Shown here: positions 8,923-16,856 of the stretch, in pieces
Layout: the number at the start of each line of letters is the position of its first letter
Numbering within the stretch: the first letter of the stretch is position 1
Assembly: GCA_022824865.1 (NCBI GenBank)
Contig: JAJDZD010000055.1
Location: 1 to 64,000, forward strand
Reading direction: 5' to 3'
DNA from: Chloroflexota bacterium
Lineage (GTDB): Bacteria > Chloroflexota > UBA11872
Length of the DNA: 64,000 bases
Notes under the pieces: generated by a model
Seen by the model: the letters and a program-made list of their open reading frames with translations, nothing else
Told to the model about the DNA's origin: nothing
The model's database searches: none
Program-made: the position numbers and the translations under genes

Positions 8923-9326
8923 TCCATCGGGAAGTCCTGGCCGCCCACCCGTTTGTAGTCGCGGACCGCACGCGGTTCATCCCAATTCCGGGTAGCCCTG
9001 ACATCATCCGCTGTTTTGGTTTCATCGTCTGTCAGGGCGGCGTTGAGATTGACGTCGACAAGCGTCTTACCGTTCGCAGCGTCAACAATCGCACGCAGGT
9101 CCGTGGCTTCAAGTACCGGTACCACGCGCGAATCCAGGAGCGAGGGTCCGGACAAAACGTGCTCCGCTACGACAGCGGCCATGCCCACACGCCCGACGTG
9201 TATCACCGCCACGAGTACGACCCGGAAACCGGCCACGACCGCCTGACCACGCTCACCCGCGAGGAGTTCCCGGTTCTGAGCGAAGTGGTGGACGAGCTGG
9301 CGGAGATGTTCCCCCACGCCACCTAA
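8835..9326 (+). CDS. Putative TumE-like (DUF6516) toxin
   Basis: 163 residues. The C-terminal half, with FKYRYHARIQE, NVLRYDSGHAHTPDVYHRHEYDP and LPVLSEVVDEL-like ends, matches the His/Asp-rich 'RYDN.PH....HHH' pattern of TumE-family toxins. Family similarity probably begins around residue 22 (WLWFDRYELIHREV), but the ATG at 8835 is the only ordinary start, with GGAG 9 nt upstream. That creates an 88-nt overlap with the antitoxin frame, unusually long. Either re-initiation is used, or the first 20 Arg-rich residues are not translated. Biochemical activity unproven. Confidence 0.55.
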   Translation: MAIRRRLSRGPDRRRGEKHGWLWFDRYELIHREVLAAHPFVVADRTRFIPIPGSPDIIRCFGFIVCQGGVEIDVDKRLTVRSVNNRTQVRGFKYRYHARIQERGSGQNVLRYDSGHAHTPDVYHRHEYDPETGHDRLTTLTREEFPVLSEVVDELAEMFPHAT

Positions 9327-9478
9327 GATCGGGTTCGATAGACAGCGGCGGCTCGCTGTCAGGGCTTGATGGCGGGCATACGGCAGATCCGGCGGCGCCG
9401 GGGCTAGATCCGAGCGCACCAATCAGGCTTGGCTGGAGGTGCTTGCCCAGGTGCGACCGAGGACCGCGGGAAACCAGA

Positions 9479-11200
9479 TCAGGCGACCGTCAGTGCGCCT
9501 TCTTCGTGTAGTTCATGCAACGTGTCGGTCACCAGCGTGCGGACGGCGGCGGCGGACTTGCCGACGGCCGTGCCCCAAGTCTCGATTGCGTCGTCCACGA
9601 TCTGCTGACCGGTTCGGGATCCGTCCAGCAGGCGCAGGAGCGAGGTGGCGGCGATGGAGAGGAAGTGGGTCTTGGTGCTGTCGCCGTCGGGAATCTCGAC
9701 CAGCGTGGCGGGGCGCAGCACGTCTTCCTGGTCGTTGAGCATATAGGGCTGCCACTGCACGCCCTCGGCCCAGGTCGGAATCCCGCCGAGCAGTTGCTCG
9801 ATGGTGACCGGCTGATAGTCGCGCGCCTGCCGTTCTTCTTCCAGGAAGTCTTCCAGCTGCGACTGCTGCTCATCGCTGAGTTCAAGCTCGAAGTTCTGGT
9901 AGATGATCTTGAGCTGTTCGGGGCTGAACCCGCCAGCGTGCTTGAGCTTGAGATGACTGGTGGCACCTGGGCTGCGTGACACGCCCGCGGCAATCAGCGA
10001 GAAGGCTTGTTGCAGCGAGAAGCTCTGCGACGGGTCGACGATGCGCCGGGCCTGCCAGAACCAGTCATCGCGGTTGCGTTCGCCGTGGTACCAGTGCAGG
10101 GCCAGTTCCAGGAAGTCCTGGGCGGTCTTGCGGTACTCGCTGTCGTACCAGTGCATCGCCAGCGGCTCCACCTCGGGCTGACGGAGCGCGGCGGTCAAGG
10201 TCAACGCGGCTCGAATGGCCCCGTTCATGGCCAGCGCGATGCCGGTGGAAAGCACCGGATCCACGAAACAGGCGGCGTCGCCGCAGAGCATGTAGCCGGG
10301 GCCGTGGAAGGACTTGCAGAAGAAGGACCAGTCGCTGTCCATCTCCACGCGGTCGGAGATCCACTCCGCCTGATCCAACAGGCGCAGCAACTCGGGCGTG
10401 ATGGCCACGTTCTCAAGGAAGAACTCGACGCGCTGCTGGGGATTCATCCCACGCACGTGGCTGGGGTCGGTGACGAAGCCGACGCTGCTGATCTCGCCGG
10501 CCAGCGGGATGTGCCAGAACCAGCCGGCCGCGCTGGACACGATGTGCAGGTTGCCGTCGTCGTTGAGCGTCAGGTCGGGGTAGACCTCGGAGAGCTTGCG
10601 GGCGCCGCAGTAGTAGCCGGACAGGGAGACGTGCCGCATCTCCTCATTGAACTCGCGCAGGTTGAAGCGCGTGCCGAGGAGCGACGACTGGCCCGAGCAG
10701 TCCAGGATGTAGCGGGACAGCAGCTTGCCTTCGGACCCGTTGGGGCCGCGCCAGCGCAGCCCGGTCACGCGCCCGCCCACCTGGATGGTGTCCGTGACCC
10801 GGGTTTCTTCCCAGACGGCCGCGCCGCAGTCTTCGCTGTGGTCCAGCAGGATCTTGTCGAAGTCGGCCCGGCGGACCTGGAAGGCGAAGAAGGCGTCGTC
10901 GATCATTTCCGAAAACCGCAGGGTCCAGGGTTCGCGGGAACGGCCCCAGATGTAGGTGGCGCCGTACTTGCGGACGAACCCGGCCTGCAGGACTTTCTCG
11001 GTTATGCCCATCTGGTCCAGCGCCAGGAAGGCGATGGGCAGCAACGATTCGCCAATGTGCTCGCGCGGGAAGCGTTCGCGTTCGAGGACGGCAACCCTGA
11101 ACCCGGCTCGCGACAGCAGGGTGGCGGCCGTGGAGCCGGCCGGCCCGCCGCCGATGACGGCGACGTCGACTTCAAAGCCGTCAACCGGACGGGTGCTCAT
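9479..11200 (-). CDS. Predicted FAD-dependent halogenase with C-terminal PqqD-like domain
   Basis: 573 residues. FAD-binding GGGPAGS near residue 17, GESLLP at 50-55 and GDAACFVDP mark a flavin monooxygenase fold. Two marks of flavin-dependent halogenases are present: the lysine in FVRKYGATY (K78, close to the catalytic-Lys position of CmlS and PrnA) and the W-x-W-x-I-P motif as WFWHIP at 227-232. The last 90 residues (RPATLVEI to the end, with LLRLLDGSRTGQQIVDDA) look like a PqqD/RRE-type winged helix, which in other systems holds a peptide or carrier substrate. Its ATG overlaps the TPR gene stop (ATGA). No precursor peptide gene is visible nearby. A geranylgeranyl-reductase-like oxidoreductase is the alternative. 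Confidence 0.75.
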   Translation of the reverse strand: MSTRPVDGFEVDVAVIGGGPAGSTAATLLSRAGFRVAVLERERFPREHIGESLLPIAFLALDQMGITEKVLQAGFVRKYGATYIWGRSREPWTLRFSEMIDDAFFAFQVRRADFDKILLDHSEDCGAAVWEETRVTDTIQVGGRVTGLRWRGPNGSEGKLLSRYILDCSGQSSLLGTRFNLREFNEEMRHVSLSGYYCGARKLSEVYPDLTLNDDGNLHIVSSAAGWFWHIPLAGEISSVGFVTDPSHVRGMNPQQRVEFFLENVAITPELLRLLDQAEWISDRVEMDSDWSFFCKSFHGPGYMLCGDAACFVDPVLSTGIALAMNGAIRAALTLTAALRQPEVEPLAMHWYDSEYRKTAQDFLELALHWYHGERNRDDWFWQARRIVDPSQSFSLQQAFSLIAAGVSRSPGATSHLKLKHAGGFSPEQLKIIYQNFELELSDEQQSQLEDFLEEERQARDYQPVTIEQLLGGIPTWAEGVQWQPYMLNDQEDVLRPATLVEIPDGDSTKTHFLSIAATSLLRLLDGSRTGQQIVDDAIETWGTAVGKSAAAVRTLVTDTLHELHEEGALTVA

Positions 11201-13035
11201 GCCAGGGCCTCGAGTCGCGAGCGCGCCTGCGCGAGGTTGCTGCTGATCATCGCATGCTGCTGCGGGTAGGCGGCGGCGTGGAATACCTTCGCGGCCACCT
11301 CGAAACTCCGGACGGCCTCCGAGAGGCCGTGGGCGTCACTCGCCGACTGCATGAGGGCGACGGCCAGGTTGAAATGCACGCTGGCGGATTCGCGCGGGTG
11401 GGATTCGACGTCGTAGGCCGCGGCCGACGCCCGGTAGGCCTCGATCGCCGCCGCCAGCAAGTGCGGCTCGCCGCGCGCGGCCTGGGACGCCAGCGCCATA
11501 CCCAGCAGCATCTGGGTCTCGGCGTGGGCGACCGGGTCGCCGTCGAGCGGTCGATCTTCCAGCGCGCGGTACAGGTGAGCCGCGCTTTCGGCCAATGCCT
11601 GGGGTGACGTGCCGCCCGACTCCAACGCCAGGCGGCCCAGCAGGTGGTTCGCCCGTCCAACTACCGCCCGGTCCTCGTCGGAGGCCTCCAAAGCTCGATT
11701 GGCCGCGGCAGCAGCGCGGCGCAGATTGTCCGCGCGGTCGCCGTCGGTGCGCGCGGCCAGGGCTTCGGCCAGTGCCACCTGCAGCGAGGCATAGGCCACG
11801 GGTTCGGCGTCGCGGTTGATGGCGTCCAGCCCGACCTCGAACGCCTCGAGGGCCTCGCGGACGTTCGCCGTCCGGTCGCTGGCGGCGGAGGCCAGCAGCG
11901 CCGTGCCCAGCGACAGGTTGACGCGGGCGTACTCGGTCGGGAACTGGGCACGCGGCCAGGCCGACAGGGCGTGGCGGCTGAGCTCAATTGCGCGGTCAAC
12001 GCGCGCCTGGGTGCGCGCCGGACCCTCCACCATGACCCGTGGCGCTTCGATCAGGGCCGGCGCGACCAGCGCCGGGGTGCTCACCCGCGGCGCCAGGGCA
12101 ATCGCGGCCTCGAACTGCGTCAACGCCGCTTCACAGGCCGCCTCGTCGCCACTCGGAAGCCGACCGGCCCACAACCGGCCGAATCCGAGCCTGAGTTCCG
12201 CGTGACGGTCGGGCTGCGAGTCGGCCGAAACCTCGGCGAGGGCAAGGTCAAACGCTTGCCGGGCCTGGTCGAAGCGGAACGGATCCAGCGCCGTCAGCTC
12301 CACCTGCGTCAGGGCGGCTTCCGCGAGAGCCGCGGATCGAAGGTCGCCACGCGCGCCCGCGTTGGCCACGTCCGCTGCGCGGATAAACGCCGCGACGGCC
12401 GCCTCCAGCTGACTCTGCCGACTCCCTTCCAACTGCACGCGTCGCGTTTGCCCCAGCGCCAGCAGGAACCCCGCGTGATCGGCCGGATGCGTCTCCGGCG
12501 ATACCGCGTCCAGCACGGATTCGTAGATGGCGACCGCCTGCGCTCGAGCCTGGGCCTCCGGCGTGGCCGCCAACACGGCGGCCACGTTGGCTCGGGCCCG
12601 TGCATGCTCCAGCGGCGAAACCTCGGGGGATAGGGCTTCCAATACCGTCTCGAAACACCAGCGCGCCGCCTCCAGCTGTCCGCCGGCCCAGTTGGCCAGG
12701 CCCAGTCCGTGGAAGGCGCGCGCAAAGGCCTCCGGGAACTCATCGCGGTTGAAGACGACGATGGCCTTCTGATAGCAGTCGATGGCCTCGTCCAGCACGT
12801 CCGGGTCGCCCAGGCGCGCCCGCAGGTTCAGCGTGTCGGCCAGATCGAGGTGTAGCGCGCCGAATTCCACCGGGAGGGCCGCCAGGTCGAAGGTGGCGGC
12901 CGCCTCGACCAGCAGGTCGGTAGCCGCGCGCAGCTCCATGATGTCGGTGCTGTCGCGCAGCTTGCGCGCCTGCGCGATTCTCCGCCGCGCCGCCGCCAGG
13001 TTGGCCTCGTTGGGCACGCGCGACTCAAGCTCCAT
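11197..13035 (-). CDS. TPR-repeat protein
   Basis: 612 residues, almost wholly helical, built of repeated units of about 50 residues with recurring 'P.E.A..H..LG.AL' and 'A..AYE.AL' elements, typical of tetratricopeptide repeats found in scaffold proteins. No catalytic domain, signal peptide or membrane segment is seen. It lies 31 nt after the SRPBCC gene and overlaps the halogenase start by 4 nt, so the three are almost certainly cotranscribed. It may assemble the halogenase with its substrate; this is inference from context. Confidence 0.8.
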   Translation of the reverse strand: MELESRVPNEANLAAARRRIAQARKLRDSTDIMELRAATDLLVEAAATFDLAALPVEFGALHLDLADTLNLRARLGDPDVLDEAIDCYQKAIVVFNRDEFPEAFARAFHGLGLANWAGGQLEAARWCFETVLEALSPEVSPLEHARARANVAAVLAATPEAQARAQAVAIYESVLDAVSPETHPADHAGFLLALGQTRRVQLEGSRQSQLEAAVAAFIRAADVANAGARGDLRSAALAEAALTQVELTALDPFRFDQARQAFDLALAEVSADSQPDRHAELRLGFGRLWAGRLPSGDEAACEAALTQFEAAIALAPRVSTPALVAPALIEAPRVMVEGPARTQARVDRAIELSRHALSAWPRAQFPTEYARVNLSLGTALLASAASDRTANVREALEAFEVGLDAINRDAEPVAYASLQVALAEALAARTDGDRADNLRRAAAAANRALEASDEDRAVVGRANHLLGRLALESGGTSPQALAESAAHLYRALEDRPLDGDPVAHAETQMLLGMALASQAARGEPHLLAAAIEAYRASAAAYDVESHPRESASVHFNLAVALMQSASDAHGLSEAVRSFEVAAKVFHAAAYPQQHAMISSNLAQARSRLEALA

Positions 13036-13066
13036 GATCGGCGCGCTCGTCTGGTTGGTCGCGGCC

Positions 13067-13525
13067 CTATTCGCCGCCGGCCATCAGCTTGTCCAGGTTG
13101 GCCAGCGCCTGCTCGAAATCGCTCTTCATCCGGCCGCGGTTGGTGAACGACTTGATCAGGCCCAGCGGGCCGCCGCCGGACCAGGTGCCTGTGAGCGTGA
13201 TTTCCGTGTTGGCGGCGCTGGGGCGAAGGTCAATGGTGGTACGGACGTTGTGGAGGGAGCCGACGTCGCGGCCATCCCGAACCTCGCGAACTATCCGCCA
13301 GGCGACACGCCGCGAGTCATCCCAGGCCACGATGCGGTGATGAACTTCGAGGCCGTCATCCATTCGGACTATGTGCTCACGGCCGAATGCCTTGGACGGT
13401 CCGCCGGTGTGCTCAATGGAGGTCACGCCGGGCAGCCATTCAGACATCCGGTCGAAGTCGGACAACACATGCCACACGAGTTCCTGCGAACCCGATACCA
13501 CTTGGCGGGCAACGACTTTGGCCAT
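13067..13525 (-). CDS. SRPBCC (START-like) family protein
   Basis: 152 residues. Pattern of polyketide cyclase/START-like hydrophobic-ligand-binding folds: ELVWHVLSDFDRMSEWLPGVTSIEHTGG at the N-terminus, mid-sequence beta strands (RRVAWRIVREV, TEITLTGTWSGGG) and a long C-terminal helix (MKSDFEQALANLDKLM). Such proteins bind or cyclise hydrophobic molecules. It is the first gene of the SRPBCC-TPR-halogenase operon, so it may bind the compound being halogenated, though no product can be named. Confidence 0.78.
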   Translation of the reverse strand: MAKVVARQVVSGSQELVWHVLSDFDRMSEWLPGVTSIEHTGGPSKAFGREHIVRMDDGLEVHHRIVAWDDSRRVAWRIVREVRDGRDVGSLHNVRTTIDLRPSAANTEITLTGTWSGGGPLGLIKSFTNRGRMKSDFEQALANLDKLMAGGE

Positions 13526-13669
13526 CTAGGGGGATCCTCTCGACCGCGCGGCCGTGCCGAAGGCGACCGCTGGAGCGGGGTTGGACGGCCAGTGTGCGAC
13601 CTGAGGCGCGCTGGCCGCAAGGCGCGCACCCGATGCTAGGCTTGAGTTCAGCCCATGCCTGCACGCCCG

Positions 13670-13745
13670 GCCCCCGTCGTCTAGAGGCCTAGGACACCAC
13701 CCTTTCAAGGTGGAGACAGGGATTCGACTTCCCTCGGGGGTACCA
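13670..13745 (+). tRNA. tRNA-Glu (UUC)
   Basis: 76 nt including an encoded CCA. Acceptor GCCCCCG pairs with CGGGGGT (one G-T at the end). The anticodon arm ccacc-ctttcaa-ggtgg gives anticodon TTC. The T arm is AGGGA-TTCGACT-TCCCT. Standard tRNA-Glu D arm (cgtctagaggcctaggac). It lies between two reverse-strand genes. Confidence 0.96.
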
Positions 13746-13761
13746 AAGCGCCCCGCGCCGC

Positions 13762-14133
13762 TTAGCAATCCCCGCTGTTGGGGATCACGCAGATGAACTT
13801 GAGCGGGCCCTCGCCGGTGTTGCGGAACTGGTGCATGGCGTCGGGCGGTACGTAGACGGCCTCACCGGCCGCAAACGACTCGGCGCCGGTGGCCGTTTTC
13901 AGTTCGCCGGAGCCCTCCACGATGAAGACCTCGTGCTCCCAGGGGTGTTGGTGATAGGGGGTGGCTCCGGCGGGCGCGACGTCGAACAGCCGCATCGCGA
14001 AATTGGGCGGTGAGACTTGGCTGGCCACCAAGTCGTGCTTGATAACGGTTCCGACGCCTTCGGGCGAAACATCCAGGGTTGGCGCGTCGTCCGGCGCCAC
14101 CACAAACGGCTTCTCAACAGTACGAACCGCCAT
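13762..14133 (-). CDS. Cupin-domain protein
   Basis: 123 residues, one small beta-barrel. The cupin metal-binding motif 1 is seen as PYHQHPWEHEVFIVEGSGEL (H-x-H...E) and motif 2 as PPDAMHQFRNTG with its His. Such single cupins serve as metal-dependent isomerases, dioxygenases or sensors; no specific substrate can be assigned. GGAG lies upstream of the ATG on the reverse strand. Monocistronic, between tRNA-Glu and a divergent DUF4202 gene. Confidence 0.88.
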   Translation of the reverse strand: MAVRTVEKPFVVAPDDAPTLDVSPEGVGTVIKHDLVASQVSPPNFAMRLFDVAPAGATPYHQHPWEHEVFIVEGSGELKTATGAESFAAGEAVYVPPDAMHQFRNTGEGPLKFICVIPNSGDC

Positions 14134-14271
14134 GGGGCTTCTCCGTTGACCTGAACACGTTCAGCATACGACGAGAATCCGCCGGACCGCTGGTCGAGCG
14201 CCGTTCGATTTGCGGCCAGGCTCACGGGTGAACTGCTGGCGGCGGGCCTTCATTGCGTTCACAATTGGCTG

Positions 14272-14892
14272 ATGGCTGCGTGGGCAGAGCGAATGACCTT
14301 AGCGCGACTCAAGCAGGCGCTGGACCGGATTGACGAGCTCAACAGCGCCGACCCAAATGAGATTCAGGTCGGCGGCCAGTCCCTACCCAAGGAGTTGACG
14401 CACGCGGCCATGGTGTCGGCCTGGATCGAGCGGCTGCGTCCCGATGCAGACGACGCGCTACGCATCGCGGCGCACGGCCACCACGTGAGGCGCTGGGCCA
14501 TCCCGCGGCGCGAGTATCCGCAGGGACGTCGCGGCTATTTGCGGTGGCGGCAGGCCCTCCAGGAACTGCATGCCGCCACGCTGGGCGAGGTCATGACGGA
14601 GGCCGGCTACGAGGCGGCCGCCATTGAACGCGCGCAGGACCTGGTGCGCAAGAAGAACCTGCGGCGCGACCCGGACGTCCAGGCCCTGGAAGACGCGCTA
14701 TGCCTGGTCTTTCTGGAGACGCAGCTGGGAGATTTCCGCGCCGGCCAGCCGGACGAACGCACGGCCGAGATCCTGCGGAAGACGTGGGACAAGATGTCGG
14801 CGGAAGCCCGCGCACTGGCGATCGACCTGGATTTAGCGCCCGACGATCGCCGGTTTCTGCAACGCGTCCTCCAGCTCGGCGACGCCGCCTGA
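14272..14892 (+). CDS. DUF4202 domain-containing protein
   Basis: 206 residues. Matches the DUF4202 pattern: N-terminal LDRIDELNSADPNEI, then LTHAAMVSAWIERL, AAHGHHVRRWAIPR, YLRWRQALQELHA and VRKKNLRRDPDVQALEDALCLVFLE. The His- and Arg-rich conserved blocks suggest an HD-like helical enzyme acting on a phosphorylated or charged ligand, but the function is not established. ATG at 14272 has no obvious Shine-Dalgarno; a weak -10-like CACAAT ends 6 nt before it. Confidence 0.8.
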   Translation: MAAWAERMTLARLKQALDRIDELNSADPNEIQVGGQSLPKELTHAAMVSAWIERLRPDADDALRIAAHGHHVRRWAIPRREYPQGRRGYLRWRQALQELHAATLGEVMTEAGYEAAAIERAQDLVRKKNLRRDPDVQALEDALCLVFLETQLGDFRAGQPDERTAEILRKTWDKMSAEARALAIDLDLAPDDRRFLQRVLQLGDAA

Positions 14893-14962
14893 AGGAGACG
14901 CCTCGCTCATTTGAGACCTTTGCATAACCCAAGGCTGGTTGCCCGGAAGACCCCTCACCTTC

Positions 14963-15005
14963 CTTCTGGCGCAGGTGCCAGAAGTCTCCTCTCCCGTGGG
15001 AGAGG
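14963..15005. repeat. Two tandem perfect hairpins
   Basis: CTTCTGGC (14963-14970) pairs perfectly with GCCAGAAG (14977-14984) around a 6-nt loop. Three bases on, CCTCTCCC (14988-14995) pairs perfectly with GGGAGAGG (14998-15005). Two adjacent perfect palindromes in an otherwise gene-free 260-nt gap look like a REP-type dispersed element; they could also stop transcription of the DUF4202 gene, though no T-run follows. Confidence 0.55.
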
Positions 15006-15153
15006 GGAAAGAACGGTGCCCGCTTGAGGAGATTGACACCGCACTCCCGCTCCTCGGGTCACGTAAAGGTCTCCCATTTCGACGAGGGCAATAGCAGAAG
15101 GGCCGATGGCTCCGTTATGGTGAATAGGCGGGTACTTGGGGAGATAATGTGCG

Positions 15154-15453
15154 GTGGCGGGCAATCCTGACGAGGTTCAGCGACTGATCTTTGCCGTCGT
15201 CCATCGAGACGACGCCGAGGGCGTGACCCGGGTACTTATCGAGGCCGGCTACCGCGCGACCCGAATCGACGCCCAGGGCGGCTTCCTGCGCCGAGGGAAC
15301 GCCGTGTTCATGGTGGGTGTCGGGGCCGAACAGGTAGACGATGTGATCGAGAAGATCCGTGGGGCGTCGCCGCACGCCTCCGGGCAGTCCAAGAGCGGGT
15401 CGACCTACGGCATCGTGTTCGTGGTACGCGTGGACGCCTTCGCCCGCCTGTGA
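15154..15453 (+). CDS. Cyclic-di-AMP-receptor-like (DarA/PII-like) protein, copy 1
   Basis: 99 residues. Resembles DarA/PstA-type c-di-AMP-binding PII-like proteins: RLIFAVVHRDDAEGVTRVL, then EAGYRATRIDAQGGFLRRGNAVFMVGV, the conserved 'T.I...GGFL..GN..F..GV' region that forms the nucleotide pocket. GTG start with GGGGAG about 11 nt upstream. A close relative follows after 24 nt, so the two are probably cotranscribed and might form a mixed oligomer. Ligand binding is inferred from the family. Confidence 0.8.
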   Translation: MAGNPDEVQRLIFAVVHRDDAEGVTRVLIEAGYRATRIDAQGGFLRRGNAVFMVGVGAEQVDDVIEKIRGASPHASGQSKSGSTYGIVFVVRVDAFARL

Positions 15454-15477
15454 GCGCCCGGCAGATGGAAACGCGTG

Positions 15478-15816
15478 ATGCCTGAGTCCCTGGCCTACGA
15501 CCGGATGGTGCTGTGCGTCGTCCAGGACGATGACGCGGGCGAATACTCCAACGCGCTGCGCGAGGCCGGAGTTTCCCATACCCGCGTGGCCAGCGCCGGC
15601 GGTTTTCTGCAGGCCACCAATGCCGTGTTCGTTGTGGCGCTGGAGGCCGCGCGCCTGGACGAACTCAAAGAGATCACCGCCCGCACCTGCATCACGCGCA
15701 CCGAACTGGTGACGCTGCCCTGGACCGGCGAGATTGACCTCTCGCTCCCCGTCGAGGTTGAAGTGGGCGGAGCGGCGATGTTCGTGCTGAAGCTGGAGCA
15801 CGCCGAGCGGCTGTAG
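15478..15816 (+). CDS. Cyclic-di-AMP-receptor-like (DarA/PII-like) protein, copy 2
   Basis: 112 residues, diverged from copy 1 but with the same architecture: YDRMVLCVVQDDDAGEYSNAL and HTRVASAGGFLQATNAVFVVAL. The GGFL..TN..F pocket element is retained, with T for G beside the Asn. Adjacent GTG (15475) and ATG (15478) are both possible starts. The C-terminus (ELVTLPWTGEIDLSLPVEVEVGG) is longer than in copy 1 and adds beta strands ending in FVLKLE. Tandem DarA-like genes might sense the ligand with different affinity. Confidence 0.72.
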   Translation: MPESLAYDRMVLCVVQDDDAGEYSNALREAGVSHTRVASAGGFLQATNAVFVVALEAARLDELKEITARTCITRTELVTLPWTGEIDLSLPVEVEVGGAAMFVLKLEHAERL

Positions 15817-15828
15817 GCCCCCTTGGCG

Positions 15829-16665
15829 TCAGGCTGGATCCCGGCCGGCCCCCGACCACCAGCGTTGCAGGTCGGCCGCCGTGGGCGATCCGTCGTACGC
15901 AGCAACCCGCGTTCCGAAAGTCCACGAGTCGCCGTCCGCGATGGTCAACGGTTCGTACATCGTGGGGTTGAGCAGGCTGGTTCCATAGAAACGGGCGAAC
16001 GTGGGCACCGGCGCCGAGGCCGGATGCGCCATGAGCGCGGCCCCGCAGGCGTGCTCGCCAATCGACCCGCGCACATCGACCCAGCGGACCGAATGGCCGT
16101 TGATCGCGTCGGCGCCCTCTCGACCTTCGGAGTCGCGCATCACTCCGCCGTCATCCTGGTCGAGGGCGTCGATCAGGCGGCAGCCCGCCCAGGAGTGGTT
16201 GTCGATCTCGAGTTCCAGGCTTCCGTGGGACGCGCGCAGCGTGGAGACCATGTCCAGTAGGTGGGCGTTGTCGATGCGCCGCACCACATGGCTACGGATT
16301 TCGGTGGCTATCACCGTGCCGCGCCGGTCGCGCCACTCGAGGCTGAGGCTAATGCGCGCGCTGTCGGCGTCGGCGTCGGATGTGACCTGGATCGGCACGA
16401 TCCAGCCGGCGTCGACGAGGTCGTGAAAGAAATTCACACCGTTGACCTTGGCGTGCCCGATCCAGATGCCCTTGTGGTGCGGGAAGTTATGCGCACCCAT
16501 CTCCGTGACTGGATATCCGGCCGGTGTGTACAGCGGATGCACGCACGGGCGCATCAGGAACAGGTCCTTCTCCGCGCCGCCCAAGTTGAGCGCCATGACC
16601 GTGCGATGGCCATCAAGCACCCGATAGCGGTTGAAGAAGCGCGGTTCCTGGAACTGAATCTGCAT
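15829..16665 (-). CDS. DUF6807 (PmoA-family) protein
   Basis: 278 residues. Matches the PmoA/DUF6807 family: RPCVHPLYTPAGYPVTE, NFPHHKGIWIGHAKVNGVNFFHD, IDNHSWAGCRLIDALDQDDGG and RWVDVRGSIGEHACGAALMAHP. The conserved HHKG and repeated His/Asp suggest a beta-sandwich enzyme. Such genes often accompany Gfo/Idh/MocA dehydrogenases and sugar catabolism in environmental bacteria; no reaction is established here despite the old name 'methane oxygenase PmoA'. Convergent with the preceding DarA-like gene. Confidence 0.75.
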   Translation of the reverse strand: MQIQFQEPRFFNRYRVLDGHRTVMALNLGGAEKDLFLMRPCVHPLYTPAGYPVTEMGAHNFPHHKGIWIGHAKVNGVNFFHDLVDAGWIVPIQVTSDADADSARISLSLEWRDRRGTVIATEIRSHVVRRIDNAHLLDMVSTLRASHGSLELEIDNHSWAGCRLIDALDQDDGGVMRDSEGREGADAINGHSVRWVDVRGSIGEHACGAALMAHPASAPVPTFARFYGTSLLNPTMYEPLTIADGDSWTFGTRVAAYDGSPTAADLQRWWSGAGRDPA

Positions 16666-16856
16666 GGGCGGTCCTGACGAGTGGCGGTGAGACGGCGGGG
16701 CCGAGCGCGCAGGCTGCCTTGACCTGATTCCGCCTCTCCCGCTAGTCTGCCCTACTTTCTCGCCCTCGAAGTGGCGGGTTACGACTTTCGTGCCTTGCGG
16801 GTACGAGTCGCGGCCTCGCCGGACGGGGGCAGCCTGGGAGGGAGCGGTCGCAGGAC

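Noticed and set aside
9327-9478. Possible RiPP precursor next to the halogenase
   Set aside because: No short frame with a plausible leader and core was found in the gaps of this operon; the search was by eye only.
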